NCBI RefSeq assembly: GCF_001434935.1
Contig: NZ_AZEG01000004.1
Span: 62,001-126,000 of the forward strand
Reading direction: 5' to 3'
DNA: 64,000 bases
From: Liquorilactobacillus uvarum DSM 19971
Lineage (GTDB): Bacteria; Bacillota; Bacilli; Lactobacillales; Lactobacillaceae
In this document: in pieces, positions 1 to 9,519 of the stretch
How positions within the stretch are numbered: the first letter of the stretch is position 1
How the letters are laid out: each line of letters starts with the position of its first letter
Position numbers and translations under genes: made by a program
The notes under the pieces: model-generated
The model's database searches: none
The model's input: only the letters and a program-made list of their open reading frames with translations
What the model was told of the DNA's origin: nothing

Positions 1-34
1 AAGCGTTTTTAAATTTATTAAGCGGGGGGAAAAA

Positions 35-844
35 ATGTCTAATAATAAGAAACTATCAATTTTCATTATCTCCGATTCTTTGGGAGAAACAGGCTACAAT
101 CTTGCTCAGGCTGCATACGTGCAGTTTCCTGGTATCGATTTTAAATTGACTCGTTTTCCACTAACTAAAACAACTTCGCTCTTAGGTGGCATTCTTAATC
201 AAGCTAAAAGAGCTGATGCGTTAATTATCCATACATTTGTTGATCCGCATCTTTCAGAATACGTTACTTCTTTTTGCAAAAATAACAAGCTCAGCGTCCT
301 AGATGCATTATCTCCCATGATTGATATGATTAAAGGAAAAACAGGCTCTAATCCGCTGGGAAAAGCTGGTTTAAACCATAATCTCAACGAGACTTATTTT
401 AATCGTATCAAAGCACTTGAATTTGCAGTTACTTATGATGATGGCAAAGATCCATCTGGTTATTTGAAAGCAGACATTGTACTCTTAGGTGTTTCGCGTA
501 CTTCAAAAACACCTCTATCATTGTATCTTGCTAACAAAAATCTTCTCGTCGCCAACCTTCCCCTTGTTCCAAAAGCTAAAATTCCCGATGAAATCTGGAA
601 AGTCGATCGCCAAAAAATAATTGGCCTGACAAATGACCCTAAAATTCTTAATAATATCAGGCGCGAACGTATGCTAACCTATGGTTTGAATCCAGATACT
701 AATTACTCCAATGTAGACAATATTGAAGCTGAGTTAGAATATGCAAACGATCTATATAAAAAGCTTGGATGTCTTGTTATTAACGTTTCAAACAAGTCAA
801 TCGAAGAAACGGCTACGCTAATTACCGAAAGCTTGGCTAAATAA
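35..844 (+). CDS. Pyruvate, phosphate dikinase regulatory protein (DUF299, YqfL-like)
   Basis: This 269-residue protein belongs to the PPDK regulatory protein family. Members are bifunctional serine/threonine kinases and pyrophosphorylases that use ADP to inactivate, and phosphate to reactivate, pyruvate phosphate dikinase or PEP synthase. The N-terminal stretch IISDSLGETG and the nucleotide-binding loop GVSRTSKTP at residues 152-160 are family hallmarks, and the length is typical. The ATG follows a GGGGGA ribosome binding site. It is a plus-strand gene that ends 223 bases before the convergent nfo gene, with a bidirectional terminator between them. Its presumed target dikinase is not in this window, so the substrate is inferred from the family only. 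Confidence 0.9.
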   Translation: MSNNKKLSIFIISDSLGETGYNLAQAAYVQFPGIDFKLTRFPLTKTTSLLGGILNQAKRADALIIHTFVDPHLSEYVTSFCKNNKLSVLDALSPMIDMIKGKTGSNPLGKAGLNHNLNETYFNRIKALEFAVTYDDGKDPSGYLKADIVLLGVSRTSKTPLSLYLANKNLLVANLPLVPKAKIPDEIWKVDRQKIIGLTNDPKILNNIRRERMLTYGLNPDTNYSNVDNIEAELEYANDLYKKLGCLVINVSNKSIEETATLITESLAK

Positions 845-967
845 TATTAATAAAATGTGGCGTATAGCATAAGTTGGTATGGTTTGAGTATTAATGCGAA
901 ATTATAGCATACTTCTTTGTTAGAAGTAATTCGAAGTTACACAGAAAATTTTGAATTATGAAGCAAA

Positions 968-1012
968 TAAGGGATTAGATCAAAAAGTTAATTTTTTTGA
1001 TCTAATCCCTTA
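968..1012. terminator. Bidirectional rho-independent terminator between the PPDK regulator and nfo
   Basis: A near-perfect inverted repeat (arms containing AAGGGATTAGATCAAAAA and its complement) with a short AT loop lies between two convergent genes. Both flanks are T/A-rich, so it can end transcription from either side. Confidence 0.8.
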
Positions 1013-1067
1013 TTTAGGTCTTGTATTATTTACATTGCGATACTTACGTCTAATTATACCTAAAAAA

Positions 1068-1970
1068 TCAGATTTTTCCTTTATTGGCAACAATTTTAGT
1101 CAGCATCTCTGGATCAAAAGTCTGTTTTTTAAACATACTAATCTCATAGGCATATGGCGGAAATGCATTCTTTTTATCAGGTCCGACATAAGGTGTCTCC
1201 ATAATTTTAGGAATTTCTTTAAGGTCACGATGGTGCGCAATATAGTTCAGAGAATCAAACCCAATCGTACCGAAACCTATATTAGCATGCCGATCTTTAT
1301 GACTTCCCAATTTGTTTTTAGAATCATTAATGTGAACGACCTTCAATCTTTCCAAACCGATAGTATGATCGAATTCATTGAGTACACCGTCAAAATCCTC
1401 CTTGATGTTATATCCAGCATCATTAGTGTGGCATGTATCCAATGTTACCGAAAGTTTCTCATTGTGTGTCACCCCGTCTATAACCTGTGCAATTTCTTCA
1501 AAGGTGCGACCAACTTCTGTTCCCTTGCCTGCCATCGTCTCAATTGCTATTTGCAAAGTTTGTTCAGGATCAATGACTTCATTAAGCCCTTTAACTATAT
1601 TGTCTATAGCAGCCTTGGCGCCTGCCCCGACATGTGCTCCCGGATGAAATGTCATTTGCTTGGCTCCAAGTGCTTCCGCACGTTTGACCTCATCTTTTAG
1701 AAAAGCAACCGCAAAATCAAAGTTTTCAATCTTTTTAGTATTGCCCAAATTAATAATGTATGGTGCATGAACTACAATATTACTGATATTATGCCTCTTC
1801 ATATAATCGTGGCCAGCATCGATATTCATGTCCGCTATTTTTTTACGTCGCGTATTTTGAGGAGCTCCTGTGTATATCATAAAGGTTGTTGCACCGTATT
1901 CCACTGCTTCTTCAGCGGAACCCAGAAGCATCTTACTTCCCTTCATTCCAACATGTGATCCAAGTAGCAT
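1068..1970 (-). CDS. nfo: Deoxyribonuclease IV (AP endonuclease family 2)
   Basis: Endonuclease IV cleaves the DNA backbone 5' to abasic sites in base-excision repair and uses a trinuclear metal centre. The 300-residue product starts MLLGSHVGM and has the family metal-ligand motifs: VVHAPY near residue 67, [22 protein letters not shown], and [16 protein letters not shown], with a late MET motif. I chose the ATG at 1970 because AGGAG lies 8 bases upstream; an in-frame TTG two codons earlier sits too close to that site. It is a single minus-strand gene, convergent with the PPDK regulator. The 103-base gap upstream, before the teichoic-acid transferase gene, shows no clear hairpin. Confidence 0.95.
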   Translation of the reverse strand: MLLGSHVGMKGSKMLLGSAEEAVEYGATTFMIYTGAPQNTRRKKIADMNIDAGHDYMKRHNISNIVVHAPYIINLGNTKKIENFDFAVAFLKDEVKRAEALGAKQMTFHPGAHVGAGAKAAIDNIVKGLNEVIDPEQTLQIAIETMAGKGTEVGRTFEEIAQVIDGVTHNEKLSVTLDTCHTNDAGYNIKEDFDGVLNEFDHTIGLERLKVVHINDSKNKLGSHKDRHANIGFGTIGFDSLNYIAHHRDLKEIPKIMETPYVGPDKKNAFPPYAYEISMFKKQTFDPEMLTKIVANKGKI

Positions 1971-2079
1971 TTTCAATTCTCCTTTTTGCTTAATTTAGAC
2001 TAAAAGCACGATTTCCCGAACCATTATCAGAAAATTTATAGCCTTATTTTTACTTTTTTATTGTGGTAACGAGATATTT

Positions 2080-3246
2080 TTACTTTAAATAATGTTTTAT
2101 AATACGCTCTGCCGCATAACCATCATTTTTTGTATTCCACAGCTTATTGAATTCACTCAGATCATTTTGACCTAACGGTTGCTTTAAAGTTGCAAACAGC
2201 TCTTTTGTGGTTTTTAACAGCGGACCAGGAAGCCATTGTTCGAAATCAGATTGAATACCGATTTTATCTTGATATTCATCAAAATCATAACAATAAAATA
2301 AAATCTCCTTTGCATTCTCCAACAATGAATAATCAAAAATAACCGATGAATAGTCCGTAATCAATCGATCCGTTACCGGCAAAATTTCCTCAGTTAAAAG
2401 ATCGTCCAACCATAAAACTTTTTTATTTGCAGCAAAGTGTTTACGAATAGCTTGTCCACTTTCTCCTAAATGAGGATGAAGTTTAATTACCAACACTTGT
2501 TTTTCATCTAAATGATTCATGCTTTCAAAAAAGGACGGCGGCAAATCAATATAAACTCCATTATTTCCTTCACGATAAGTTGGTGCGTAAAGAATAATTT
2601 CCTTGTCTTTTAAATCAGGATACCTCTGGTAAAAAAGCTTTCTTTTTTGTAAAGCCCATTCTGGATGTGAAAATTTATCAGATCGCGGATATCCTAAGAT
2701 TAACATCTTATTTTTTTTTACATGATAGCTTCTAACAAAAATCGCAGCCATTTTAGTTGAACCAACGACATAATCATCAAACTGATCATATACTTCTTGG
2801 AATCTTTTTTTATCAGCCAAACTTCTCATCAGTGTTTTTGGCTCTTGCCATCCAAATGATTTGACAGCACCATTTGCATGCCAGACTTGCACAACTTTAG
2901 TTTTCCGATGATCAAAGCGGCAACCCGCTAAAAAAGCGTAGTAATTATCACAAAATAAAATTTTAGCATTTAAAACTAGCCGCAATTCTACCAGAATAAA
3001 ATGCAACCCTTCTGTGAAGCTCACTGTCTCTACTCCAGCGCTATTCAGTTCCAATGCAGCTCTTTTACAATTCGGATAATACAATACAATTAAACGTTCT
3101 TTTTTGCTTGCACACTTTTTAGATAATCTTAGAATAAAGTCATTATTATTTCCAAAACTCATCAAGTAAATTACCAATTTTGGCTTCTTTGAGGTAAAAA
3201 GAAACGAGAAAAAGCGTACCAACCAAATATAAATTATTTTTTTCAT
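2080..3246 (-). CDS. CDP-glycerol glycerophosphotransferase family protein (TagB/TarB-like)
   Basis: The 388-residue protein resembles teichoic-acid glycerophosphotransferases, which transfer glycerol phosphate from CDP-glycerol to a lipid-linked acceptor at the cytoplasmic membrane. A hydrophobic N-terminal segment (about residues 4-17) is followed by the catalytic domain. Recognisable motifs are VWHANGAVKSFGW, YAPTYRE, IKLHPHL and DRLITDYSSVIFDYSLL, which hold the conserved His, Asp and Ser of the nucleotide-binding half. It is short like priming enzymes of the TagB type rather than like the TagF polymerases. No other teichoic-acid gene is nearby, so whether it makes wall teichoic acid, a related glycopolymer or nothing essential cannot be told here. 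The start has only a close GAGG (2 bases away), so it is less certain. Confidence 0.8.
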   Translation of the reverse strand: MKKIIYIWLVRFFSFLFTSKKPKLVIYLMSFGNNNDFILRLSKKCASKKERLIVLYYPNCKRAALELNSAGVETVSFTEGLHFILVELRLVLNAKILFCDNYYAFLAGCRFDHRKTKVVQVWHANGAVKSFGWQEPKTLMRSLADKKRFQEVYDQFDDYVVGSTKMAAIFVRSYHVKKNKMLILGYPRSDKFSHPEWALQKRKLFYQRYPDLKDKEIILYAPTYREGNNGVYIDLPPSFFESMNHLDEKQVLVIKLHPHLGESGQAIRKHFAANKKVLWLDDLLTEEILPVTDRLITDYSSVIFDYSLLENAKEILFYCYDFDEYQDKIGIQSDFEQWLPGPLLKTTKELFATLKQPLGQNDLSEFNKLWNTKNDGYAAERIIKHYLK

Positions 3247-3299
3247 TACCTCAACATACTTCCTTAAAAACTATTTTCACTCCTTGCAGGACTGCTACT

Positions 3300-4175
3300 T
3301 TATGGCTCAGGTTCATAAAAATGCCCCATAATTTTAACATTATCTGAAATACTAACAAATGCATATGGATCCGATTCCTCCATTGCATTTTTTAAATCAA
3401 GTTGTTCATAGCGCGAAATAACGGTAAAAAGAATTGTCTTTTGATCATGCCGGTATGCTCCTTCAGCTCCATGAACAATAGTAATCCCGCGACGCATATG
3501 GGTCTGAATGCAATCAACGACACTTTTAGGTTTGGTTGTTACGATCATAACCTGCATCTTTTGCTGCCGTGTATACACAATATCCATCACACGTGCATTG
3601 ACAAATATTCCAAGTGCTGAATAAAAAGCATATGGCCAGCCATAGACTGCCCCAGCAGCAAAAATAATTAAAATATTAAAACTAATGTTAATTGTCCCAA
3701 TACTCTTACCTGTACGCCTGCGCAAAGTCAAGCCAATGATATCTAAACCACCTGTTGAGATTCCATTTTTTAAAGCCATACCCGTTCCAAAACCATTTAT
3801 CGCTGCTCCAAAAATAGCACAAATAATCGGATCTTTTGTTAATGTAACTACCGAAATCGACTTAATCATGATACTTGAAAAAATAACGGCTAAAAATGTA
3901 AAAAAAGTGAATCGATGTCCAATCTGCTTCCATGCCAAAAAAAACAGTGGTACGTTAAGTATAAATAGCAATGCCGCTGTTGAAAGTTGAAAAGGAGCAT
4001 ATCTTTTTACCAACGTTGCTATTAACTGAGCTAGTCCGGTTATCCCAGATGAATAAATATTACCAGGAACCCAAAAAAAATTCATTGCCACTGAAACCAG
4101 AATGCCATAGATAAAAGACGTTGAAGCACGTGCCACGTACTGGTGTCTTTTCAAAATCTGCTGAATCTCATCCAT
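3300..4175 (-). CDS. YitT family membrane protein (DUF161 plus DUF2179)
   Basis: This 291-residue integral membrane protein has about five or six hydrophobic segments in residues 15-210, including FIYGILVSVAMNFFWVPG and the glycine-rich GNIYSSGITGLAQL. A soluble DUF2179 domain follows from about residue 215 to the end (MQVMIVTTKPKSVVDC onward). YitT-family proteins are widespread in Firmicutes and their transport function is not firmly established. The ATG lies 13 bases after GGAG, a long spacing, but no better start is visible. It sits between msrA and the CDP-glycerol transferase gene on the same strand with short gaps and no clear terminator, so co-transcription is possible. Confidence 0.85.
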   Translation of the reverse strand: MDEIQQILKRHQYVARASTSFIYGILVSVAMNFFWVPGNIYSSGITGLAQLIATLVKRYAPFQLSTAALLFILNVPLFFLAWKQIGHRFTFFTFLAVIFSSIMIKSISVVTLTKDPIICAIFGAAINGFGTGMALKNGISTGGLDIIGLTLRRRTGKSIGTINISFNILIIFAAGAVYGWPYAFYSALGIFVNARVMDIVYTRQQKMQVMIVTTKPKSVVDCIQTHMRRGITIVHGAEGAYRHDQKTILFTVISRYEQLDLKNAMEESDPYAFVSISDNVKIMGHFYEPEP

Positions 4176-4210
4176 AAATCTTTTTTATCTCCTTATTCTA
4201 TCGAACAGGT

Positions 4211-4735
4211 CTAATTTGACCAATTATTTTTTTTAAAGAACTGGCGCGACTTTTCCTCCATCTCGAAGCGAGCAGGATCTTTTTTATAAAATTCTTGATG
4301 ATAGTCCTCAGCTGGATAAAAAGGTTTTGCGTCCTCAATCTGAGTCACAATTGGTTCACTGAAACGACCACTCTTCTCTAATGCTTTTTTTGATGCAACT
4401 GCAATTTTTTTCTGTTTCTCGCTGCTCGTGAAAATTACTGGTCGATAATTGTCGCCTCGATCCTGAAATTGCCCCATTGCATCAGTTGGATCAGTCTGTT
4501 GCCAATAAATTTGAACAAGCTGCTCATACGAAATAACTTCAGGATCAAAAACTATCTTAACAGCTTCAGTATGTCCTGTGCGATGTGCACAAACTTCCTC
4601 ATAAGTTGGATTAGGAACATGTCCTCCTGTATATCCAGAAACAACTTCTATGATTCCAGGTTGTTCATCAAACGGTTTGACCATGCACCAAAAACAACCC
4701 CCCGCAAAAATTGCCGTCTCTTGTTTATTTTTCAA
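4211..4735 (-). CDS. msrA: Peptide-methionine (S)-S-oxide reductase MsrA
   Basis: MsrA reduces methionine-S-sulfoxide in oxidised proteins, with electrons from thioredoxin. The 174-residue protein has the catalytic motif GGCFWC with the nucleophilic Cys at residue 14, followed by the conserved [19 protein letters not shown] and the HRTGHTEAV segment. I chose the TTG at 4735, six bases after GGAGGG, over an in-frame TTG at 4741 that directly abuts that site. No MsrB domain is fused and no msrB gene is adjacent. A sigma-A type promoter lies just upstream, so it can be transcribed independently of aspS. Confidence 0.93.
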   Translation of the reverse strand: MKNKQETAIFAGGCFWCMVKPFDEQPGIIEVVSGYTGGHVPNPTYEEVCAHRTGHTEAVKIVFDPEVISYEQLVQIYWQQTDPTDAMGQFQDRGDNYRPVIFTSSEKQKKIAVASKKALEKSGRFSEPIVTQIEDAKPFYPAEDYHQEFYKKDPARFEMEEKSRQFFKKNNWSN

Positions 4736-4775
4736 AATCAACCCTCCGCAAAATTCATTTTTGTGATTACTTTAT

Positions 4776-4804
4776 AAGATAAACTAATTTCACATATTCG
4801 GCAA
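4776..4804 (-). promoter_or_regulatory. Candidate sigma-A promoter of msrA
   Basis: Read on the minus strand, TTGCCG (4799-4804) and TATCTT (4776-4781) are separated by 17 bases and lie about 40 bases upstream of the msrA start. No operator is obvious. Confidence 0.5.
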
Positions 4805-4968
4805 CATTTCGGTCCCAGTTTAAAAGCACTAAATGGACATCAAAAGGCTATCATTTACTATTGAAAAGAGGGGTGTAAATAAGTCCATAACTTTTGACCC
4901 CTAACGCAAAATTACAACCACATCGCGTCCCAACCTATGCCCAATTCAAAGTCAGATGGGATAAAATA

Positions 4969-5008
4969 AGGGAGCTAGATCAAAATTTGACTTTTGAACC
5001 AGTTCCCT
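4969..5008 (-). terminator. Rho-independent terminator downstream of aspS
   Basis: An imperfect inverted repeat (AGGGAGCTAGATCAAAA against TTTTGAACCAGTTCCCT, three mismatches) is followed on the minus strand by TTATTTTAT. It ends the hisS-aspS transcript. The stem resembles the hairpin at 968-1012. Confidence 0.7.
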
Positions 5009-5098
5009 CTTTTTTTACTTTTTATTGTACGAATTAACATGTTTCAATATATATTATTAACGCGTTGCATGCTCCTGACTCACTCTTCAAAAACAAGC

Positions 5099-6859
5099 CT
5101 AGTCTTCAGTCGTATCGAGGTGAAGCTCATCTAACTGTTTCTGGGCTACCGTACTTGGAGCATCTGTTAATGGTTCTGACGCTTTTGAATTTTTAGGAAA
5201 GGCAATGACTTCGCGAATATTATCTTTTCCGGAAAGCAACATTGCAAAACGATCTAACCCAATTGCCAAACCACCATGAGGTGGGAAACCGTAATCCAAT
5301 GCATCCATGAAGAATCCAAATTGCTCTTCAGCTTTTTCCTTAGTAAAACCGAGTGCTTTGAACATTTTTTCTTGAATATCACGTTGATGAATACGGATTG
5401 ACCCGCCACCAAGCTCATAACCATTCAAAACAATATCATAGCTTTGTGCATGAGCCTTATGCGGATCCGTAGTCAATAAGTCAACATCTTCCTCATTCGG
5501 CATTGTGAATGGATGATGTGCAGCTATATATCGATGAAAATCTTCACTGTATTCGAATAATGGCCAATCAACAACCCACAAAAATGCAAATTTTGTTTTA
5601 TCGATCATATCAAGTTCTTTGGCAATACTTGTTCGCAGATAACCTAAGGAATCCGCAACAACTTTGCGCTTGTCGGCAACAAACAAGATCAAGTCACCCA
5701 CACCCGCATTGGCTGCCTTTTTGATGTTCTCAACATCATTTTTAAAGAATTTCGCAATCGGACCTGAAAAACCAGTTTCCGTAACCTTGAGCCATGCCAG
5801 CCCCATTGCACCGAAACGCTTGATATATTCTTGTTTGCTCTCAATATCTTTACGCGAATATTTTTCCGCGCCATTAGGTACAGTAATTGCCTTAACTTGG
5901 CCACCTTTTTCAAGAATCGTTTTAAAGACCTTAAAATCAACATTTCTAACTGCATCAGCCATATCAGTCAATTCCATCTCAAAACGAATATCTGGTTTGT
6001 CCGAACCATACCGATCCATTGCCTCATTCCAAGTCATCCGCGGAAGTGGCAATGTCATTTCAACTCCCAGCGTTTCTTTCATTACACGCTGTAATAATCC
6101 CTCAGTAATATCTTGAATTTCTTCAGCTGACATAAAAGACGTTTCCATATCAATTTGTGTAAATTCAGGTTGGCGATCTCCTCGAAGATCTTCATCACGG
6201 AAGCAACGAGCAACTTGGTAATAGCGGTCAAAACCTGCACCCATTAACAATTGCTTAAACAACTGTGGTGATTGTGGTAATGCATAAAAATGTCCAGGAT
6301 AAACACGTGATGGTACCAAATAATCCCTTGCACCTTCTGGAGTAGACTTAGTCAAATATGGTGTCTCAATATCAATGAACTTATTTTCATCGAGATAACG
6401 ATGAATTGCTTGCATGATTTTACTTCTTGTAATAATTGCTTTCTGCATTTCTGGCCGACGCAAGTCAAGATACCGGTATTTTAGACGCAAATCATCCGAA
6501 ACATTGATACCATTCTCAATATAAAAGGGCGGTGTTTTCGCTTTATTCAAAAGTTTGACTTCATGAATTTCAACTTCTACCTTACCTGTTTTCATTTTGG
6601 AATTAATTGCATCATCATCGCGCGGAACAACTTTTCCTTTGGCTTCAATTACGTATTCGCTTCTCAGACTGTCAGCAACTTTCAATGCCTCAGGTCCAAA
6701 TTCTTGACTGAATACCAATTGCACAATTCCTTCTCGATCACGTAAATCAATAAAAATCAAATTGCCCAAATCGCGCCGCTTTTGGACCCATCCTTTTAAA
6801 CATACTTCTTGGTCAAAGTATGATTCATCAACTAGTCCGCAATATATTGTTCGGTTCAT
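5099..6859 (-). CDS. aspS: Aspartate--tRNA ligase
   Basis: AspS attaches aspartate to tRNA-Asp in the cytoplasm. The 586-residue protein has the bacterial arrangement: N-terminal OB-fold anticodon-binding domain ([22 protein letters not shown]), class II catalytic core beginning near residue 120 ([17 protein letters not shown]), an inserted GAD domain in the middle, and motif 3 near the C terminus ([16 protein letters not shown]). The length matches the usual 580-600 residues. Its ATG is preceded by AAGGAG and lies only five bases after the hisS stop codon, so the two genes form one operon and are probably translationally coupled. The upstream T-box should control both. Confidence 0.97.
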   Translation of the reverse strand: MNRTIYCGLVDESYFDQEVCLKGWVQKRRDLGNLIFIDLRDREGIVQLVFSQEFGPEALKVADSLRSEYVIEAKGKVVPRDDDAINSKMKTGKVEVEIHEVKLLNKAKTPPFYIENGINVSDDLRLKYRYLDLRRPEMQKAIITRSKIMQAIHRYLDENKFIDIETPYLTKSTPEGARDYLVPSRVYPGHFYALPQSPQLFKQLLMGAGFDRYYQVARCFRDEDLRGDRQPEFTQIDMETSFMSAEEIQDITEGLLQRVMKETLGVEMTLPLPRMTWNEAMDRYGSDKPDIRFEMELTDMADAVRNVDFKVFKTILEKGGQVKAITVPNGAEKYSRKDIESKQEYIKRFGAMGLAWLKVTETGFSGPIAKFFKNDVENIKKAANAGVGDLILFVADKRKVVADSLGYLRTSIAKELDMIDKTKFAFLWVVDWPLFEYSEDFHRYIAAHHPFTMPNEEDVDLLTTDPHKAHAQSYDIVLNGYELGGGSIRIHQRDIQEKMFKALGFTKEKAEEQFGFFMDALDYGFPPHGGLAIGLDRFAMLLSGKDNIREVIAFPKNSKASEPLTDAPSTVAQKQLDELHLDTTED

Positions 6860-6864
6860 TTTTT

Positions 6865-8166
6865 TTACTCCTTTTCACTTTCAACTATATCTTGATAAAC
6901 TTTATCAAATCCAGTATAAACATCAGCTAATGAAACTGCTACTTCATTTCCAGTTTGCATGTTCTTCAAATTTGCTTTACCAGCTTGAAGTTCTTCTTCA
7001 CCAATCGTTAAAGTCAGATGTGCATTCATTCGATTGGCTGATTTAAATTGTCCTTTGGGTTTGCGTCCCAAATAATCACGTTCAGCGCTGTACCCTGCTT
7101 GGCGCAATGCTTGCACCATCTTTAGAGTCTCCTCATTCGTAACTTCTCCAATTCCCACGACATAGACATCTAAATCTTCATCAAGAGGCAAGTCAACTTT
7201 CTCGGCTTCCAAAACTAGTAACAAACGTTCGACACCTAGTCCAAAACCGATTCCTGGAACTTCTGGTCCTCCGAGTTGTTCAACTAAACCATTATAACGA
7301 CCACCAGCGCAAACTGTCGTCCAATTTCCTCCAAAAGCTTTTGAATTGCTCATAATTTCGAAAATCGTGTGATTATAGTAATCGAGTCCACGAACCATGT
7401 TTGTTTCAATTTCAAACGGAATCTCCAGAGCATTCAACAGTTTTTTAACTGTATCAAAGTGAGCAGCTGCATCATCAGTCAAATAGTTCAAAATCGAGGG
7501 TGCATTTGCAACGATTTCTTGATCTTCCCGATCTTTGCTATCAAGAATACGTAAAGGATTTTTATGTAACCGTTCCTTGGAATCATCACTTAGCTTACTT
7601 TCCAATGGTTCAAGATATTCCATTAACGCTGCATGGTATTTCGCACGCGATTCAGCATCTCCCAAAGTATTAATTACTAGTTTAAGGTCGTGCAGTCCAC
7701 ACTGACGTAACAAATTGATTGCCATTGCCATCACTTCAACATCAAGAGTCGGATTGTCAACACCAAAAGCCTCTACTCCGATTTGATGAAACTGCCTTTG
7801 TCGTCCTGATTGTGGACGTTCATAACGGAACATTGGTCCCATATAAAATGTTTTAAACGGGCGCTGGATTTCTGGACCGTACAATTTATTTTCAACATAC
7901 GCACGTACTACACCTGCAGTTCCTTCTGGTCGCAAAGTGATATGACGTTCACCCTTATCGAAAAAATCATACATTTCTTTAGTTACAATATCAGATGTCT
8001 CACCTGATGTTCGCGAAAAGACTTCGAAGTTCTCAAAAATCGGCGTCCTTATTTCATTATAGCGGTATTTTTTAAATAACTGTCGTGCTATTCCTTCTAT
8101 ATACTGCCATTTTGCTGATTCACCTGGAATGATATCAGTCGTTCCTTTTGGGCGTTGATACTTCAT
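6865..8166 (-). CDS. hisS: Histidine--tRNA ligase
   Basis: HisS charges tRNA-His. The 433-residue protein starts with the characteristic [16 protein letters not shown], then has class II motif 2 ([24 protein letters not shown]), the histidine-specific loop [26 protein letters not shown], motif 3 ([11 protein letters not shown]) and a C-terminal anticodon-binding domain. The ATG follows a strong GAGGAGG site. It is the first gene of the hisS-aspS operon. A T-box riboswitch with a terminator ending 38 bases before the start codon lies directly upstream, so expression should depend on uncharged tRNA. Confidence 0.97.
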   Translation of the reverse strand: MKYQRPKGTTDIIPGESAKWQYIEGIARQLFKKYRYNEIRTPIFENFEVFSRTSGETSDIVTKEMYDFFDKGERHITLRPEGTAGVVRAYVENKLYGPEIQRPFKTFYMGPMFRYERPQSGRQRQFHQIGVEAFGVDNPTLDVEVMAMAINLLRQCGLHDLKLVINTLGDAESRAKYHAALMEYLEPLESKLSDDSKERLHKNPLRILDSKDREDQEIVANAPSILNYLTDDAAAHFDTVKKLLNALEIPFEIETNMVRGLDYYNHTIFEIMSNSKAFGGNWTTVCAGGRYNGLVEQLGGPEVPGIGFGLGVERLLLVLEAEKVDLPLDEDLDVYVVGIGEVTNEETLKMVQALRQAGYSAERDYLGRKPKGQFKSANRMNAHLTLTIGEEELQAGKANLKNMQTGNEVAVSLADVYTGFDKVYQDIVESEKE

Positions 8167-8203
8167 TTTATTTCCTCCTCTTTTCTAAAATAATTGTGCC
8201 AAT

Positions 8204-8429
8204 AAAAAAAGCCCTTGCCACTAATGCTTGACAAGGGCGCAGTTATGCACGGTACCACCTTTATTTATACTTCATGGGATAACGCTGCAAACGGCACGCA
8301 CTAGCATGCACCTCGAAAGTGTCTTCACTCAATCAGTCAGATGGAAATTTCACCAAAATTCCACTCTCTCAGCAAACTTAATAAGTTACTCTTCTCTCGT
8401 ACGGCTCAAATTATACTGTTATAAACATA
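8204..8429 (-). promoter_or_regulatory. T-box riboswitch leader of hisS-aspS
   Basis: On the minus strand the leader carries the T-box sequence GGTGGTACCGTGC (8247-8259), which pairs with the acceptor end of uncharged tRNA. It is followed by a rho-independent terminator: GCCCTTGTCA paired with TGGCAAGGGC (8211-8238), then a T-run (8204-8210). Upstream lies a long stem I region (about 8300-8400). The candidate specifier segment reads GACAC (8319-8323), which contains both the Asp codon GAC and the His codon CAC in overlapping register. Both products of the operon match these two codons. Extent and specifier placement are by eye, without folding. Confidence 0.88.
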
Positions 8430-8452
8430 CTAGAATTGGCAACTAAAGTCAA
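8424..8452 (-). promoter_or_regulatory. Candidate sigma-A promoter of the hisS-aspS T-box transcript
   Basis: On the minus strand, TTGACT (8447-8452) and TATGTT (8424-8429) are separated by 17 bases. They sit just upstream of the T-box stem I, where the transcript should start. A second TATAAT-like hexamer lies a little downstream. Confidence 0.6.
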
Positions 8453-8507
8453 GAGATGCTTGTTATAGTGAAAATAAAATCAATTGTTATCACATTTTTT
8501 GTTTGCT

Positions 8508-8529
8508 ATTATTTTCTTTTTGTTATAAT
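8508..8529 (+). promoter_or_regulatory. Candidate promoter of the amidase gene
   Basis: A consensus -10 TATAAT (8524-8529) is preceded by a TTTGCT-like hexamer at about 16 bases spacing and lies about 35 bases before the amidase start. The -35 assignment is weak. Confidence 0.4.
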
Positions 8530-8562
8530 AGTAGTCAGTAAAAGTAAACGGGGTCTTGATGT

Positions 8563-9402
8563 ATGCACAAAAAAAGGAAACGCAGCAATTTAATTTTAGG
8601 CTTTTTGATATTATTATTGGCATTGATTTTGGTATACCGCACTACAAGCTATTTCAAACAAGTCGTTGTCGAAACAACAACGGCCGAACTAAAAAAAGGC
8701 CCTGGAATAGAATACAAAACAATCACGCACCTCAAGGAAAAATCACGACTCACAATTATCCGAACAAAGTATCACTGGTCATACGTCAAAACATCCAGTA
8801 ATCAGTTTGGATGGGTTGCCGATTGGATGATCAATCCGCAGAAAGCCAACAAAATACAATCATTATCAAATGCAACGATTGTACTTGATCCTGGCCATGG
8901 AGGTAATGATTCCGGCGCACTTTCTAGTGGGGGCAAAATGGAAAAAAAGTACACGCTGATTGTTGCTAAAAAAGTAGCAAGCGAACTTCGTGATCGTGGT
9001 GCAAAAGTTTATCTGACTCGTCAAAAAGATGTCTACGCCACTCTTAAATCACGCTCTGATTTATCCAATACTGTACATGCTGATGCTTTCATCAGCTTTC
9101 ATTTTGACTCATCACCACAGGAAAACGGTGCCTCAGGCTTTACCACCTACTACTATCACCGGCGCTTATCAAATGGACTTGCAAAAAAAGTCAATAATCA
9201 ACTCGATAATCTGCCACTTAGCAACCGTGGAATAGACTTTGGTGATTTCTATGTATTACGCAACAATAAATTTCCAGCCGTTTTATTGGAAATGGGTTAC
9301 ATCAACTCTGAACGTGATTTTGAACAAATAAAATCCCCTTCCTATCAAAAAAAAGTAGCAGCTGATGTTGTTTCAGGGTTAGAAAAGTACTTTGAAAAAT
9401 AA
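8563..9402 (+). CDS. N-acetylmuramoyl-L-alanine amidase (Amidase_3) with SH3b domain
   Basis: This 279-residue enzyme should cleave the amide bond between MurNAc and L-Ala of peptidoglycan. An N-terminal membrane anchor or uncleaved signal (about residues 9-27) is followed by a bacterial SH3 domain (about 38-95) and the zinc-dependent amidase_3 domain (about 105-278). Visible catalytic motifs are VLDPGHGGNDSGA (Zn His), ISFHFDSS (Zn His) and LLEMGYINSERDF (catalytic Glu). The ATG follows GGGG. It is a single plus-strand gene between the T-box region and a convergent HAD gene, with a bidirectional terminator at its end. It acts outside the membrane, in wall turnover or cell separation. Confidence 0.9.
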   Translation: MHKKRKRSNLILGFLILLLALILVYRTTSYFKQVVVETTTAELKKGPGIEYKTITHLKEKSRLTIIRTKYHWSYVKTSSNQFGWVADWMINPQKANKIQSLSNATIVLDPGHGGNDSGALSSGGKMEKKYTLIVAKKVASELRDRGAKVYLTRQKDVYATLKSRSDLSNTVHADAFISFHFDSSPQENGASGFTTYYYHRRLSNGLAKKVNNQLDNLPLSNRGIDFGDFYVLRNNKFPAVLLEMGYINSERDFEQIKSPSYQKKVAADVVSGLEKYFEK

Positions 9403-9422
9403 TAATTTTCAAATAAGTAATC

Positions 9423-9464
9423 AAAAAAGGTTGCGTCAAAAATTATATTTGACCAACCTTTTTT
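9423..9464. terminator. Bidirectional terminator between the amidase and HAD genes
   Basis: A-run, stem GGTTG(C)GTCAAA paired with TTTGACCAACC, then T-run. It lies between two convergent genes and is symmetrical enough to serve both strands. Confidence 0.85.
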
Positions 9465-9519
9465 CCAACAGTTTACCTGTTGATGCTTTTGATATACCCT
9501 GTTTTTCTTTCGGCTTTAA

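Larger units (their letters stand above)
4742..5098. other. Intergenic region between msrA and aspS
   Basis: This 357-base gap has no plausible gene. It holds the msrA promoter, a weak inverted repeat (AGGGGT at 4869-4874 paired with ACCCCT at 4897-4902, 22-base loop), and the aspS terminator. The rest is AT-rich sequence without visible structure. Confidence 0.6.

Noticed and set aside
951-1700. A 249-codon open frame on the plus strand, antisense to nfo
   Set aside because: It crosses the terminator hairpin and lies almost wholly opposite nfo, whose protein is clearly recognisable. It has no binding site or family features.
4869-4902. AGGGGT/ACCCCT inverted repeat between msrA and aspS
   Set aside because: Six-base arms with a 22-base loop are too weak to call, and a better terminator lies nearby.
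5664-6116. 150-codon frame on the plus strand opposite aspS
   Set aside because: It is antisense to conserved aspS codons and has no binding site.
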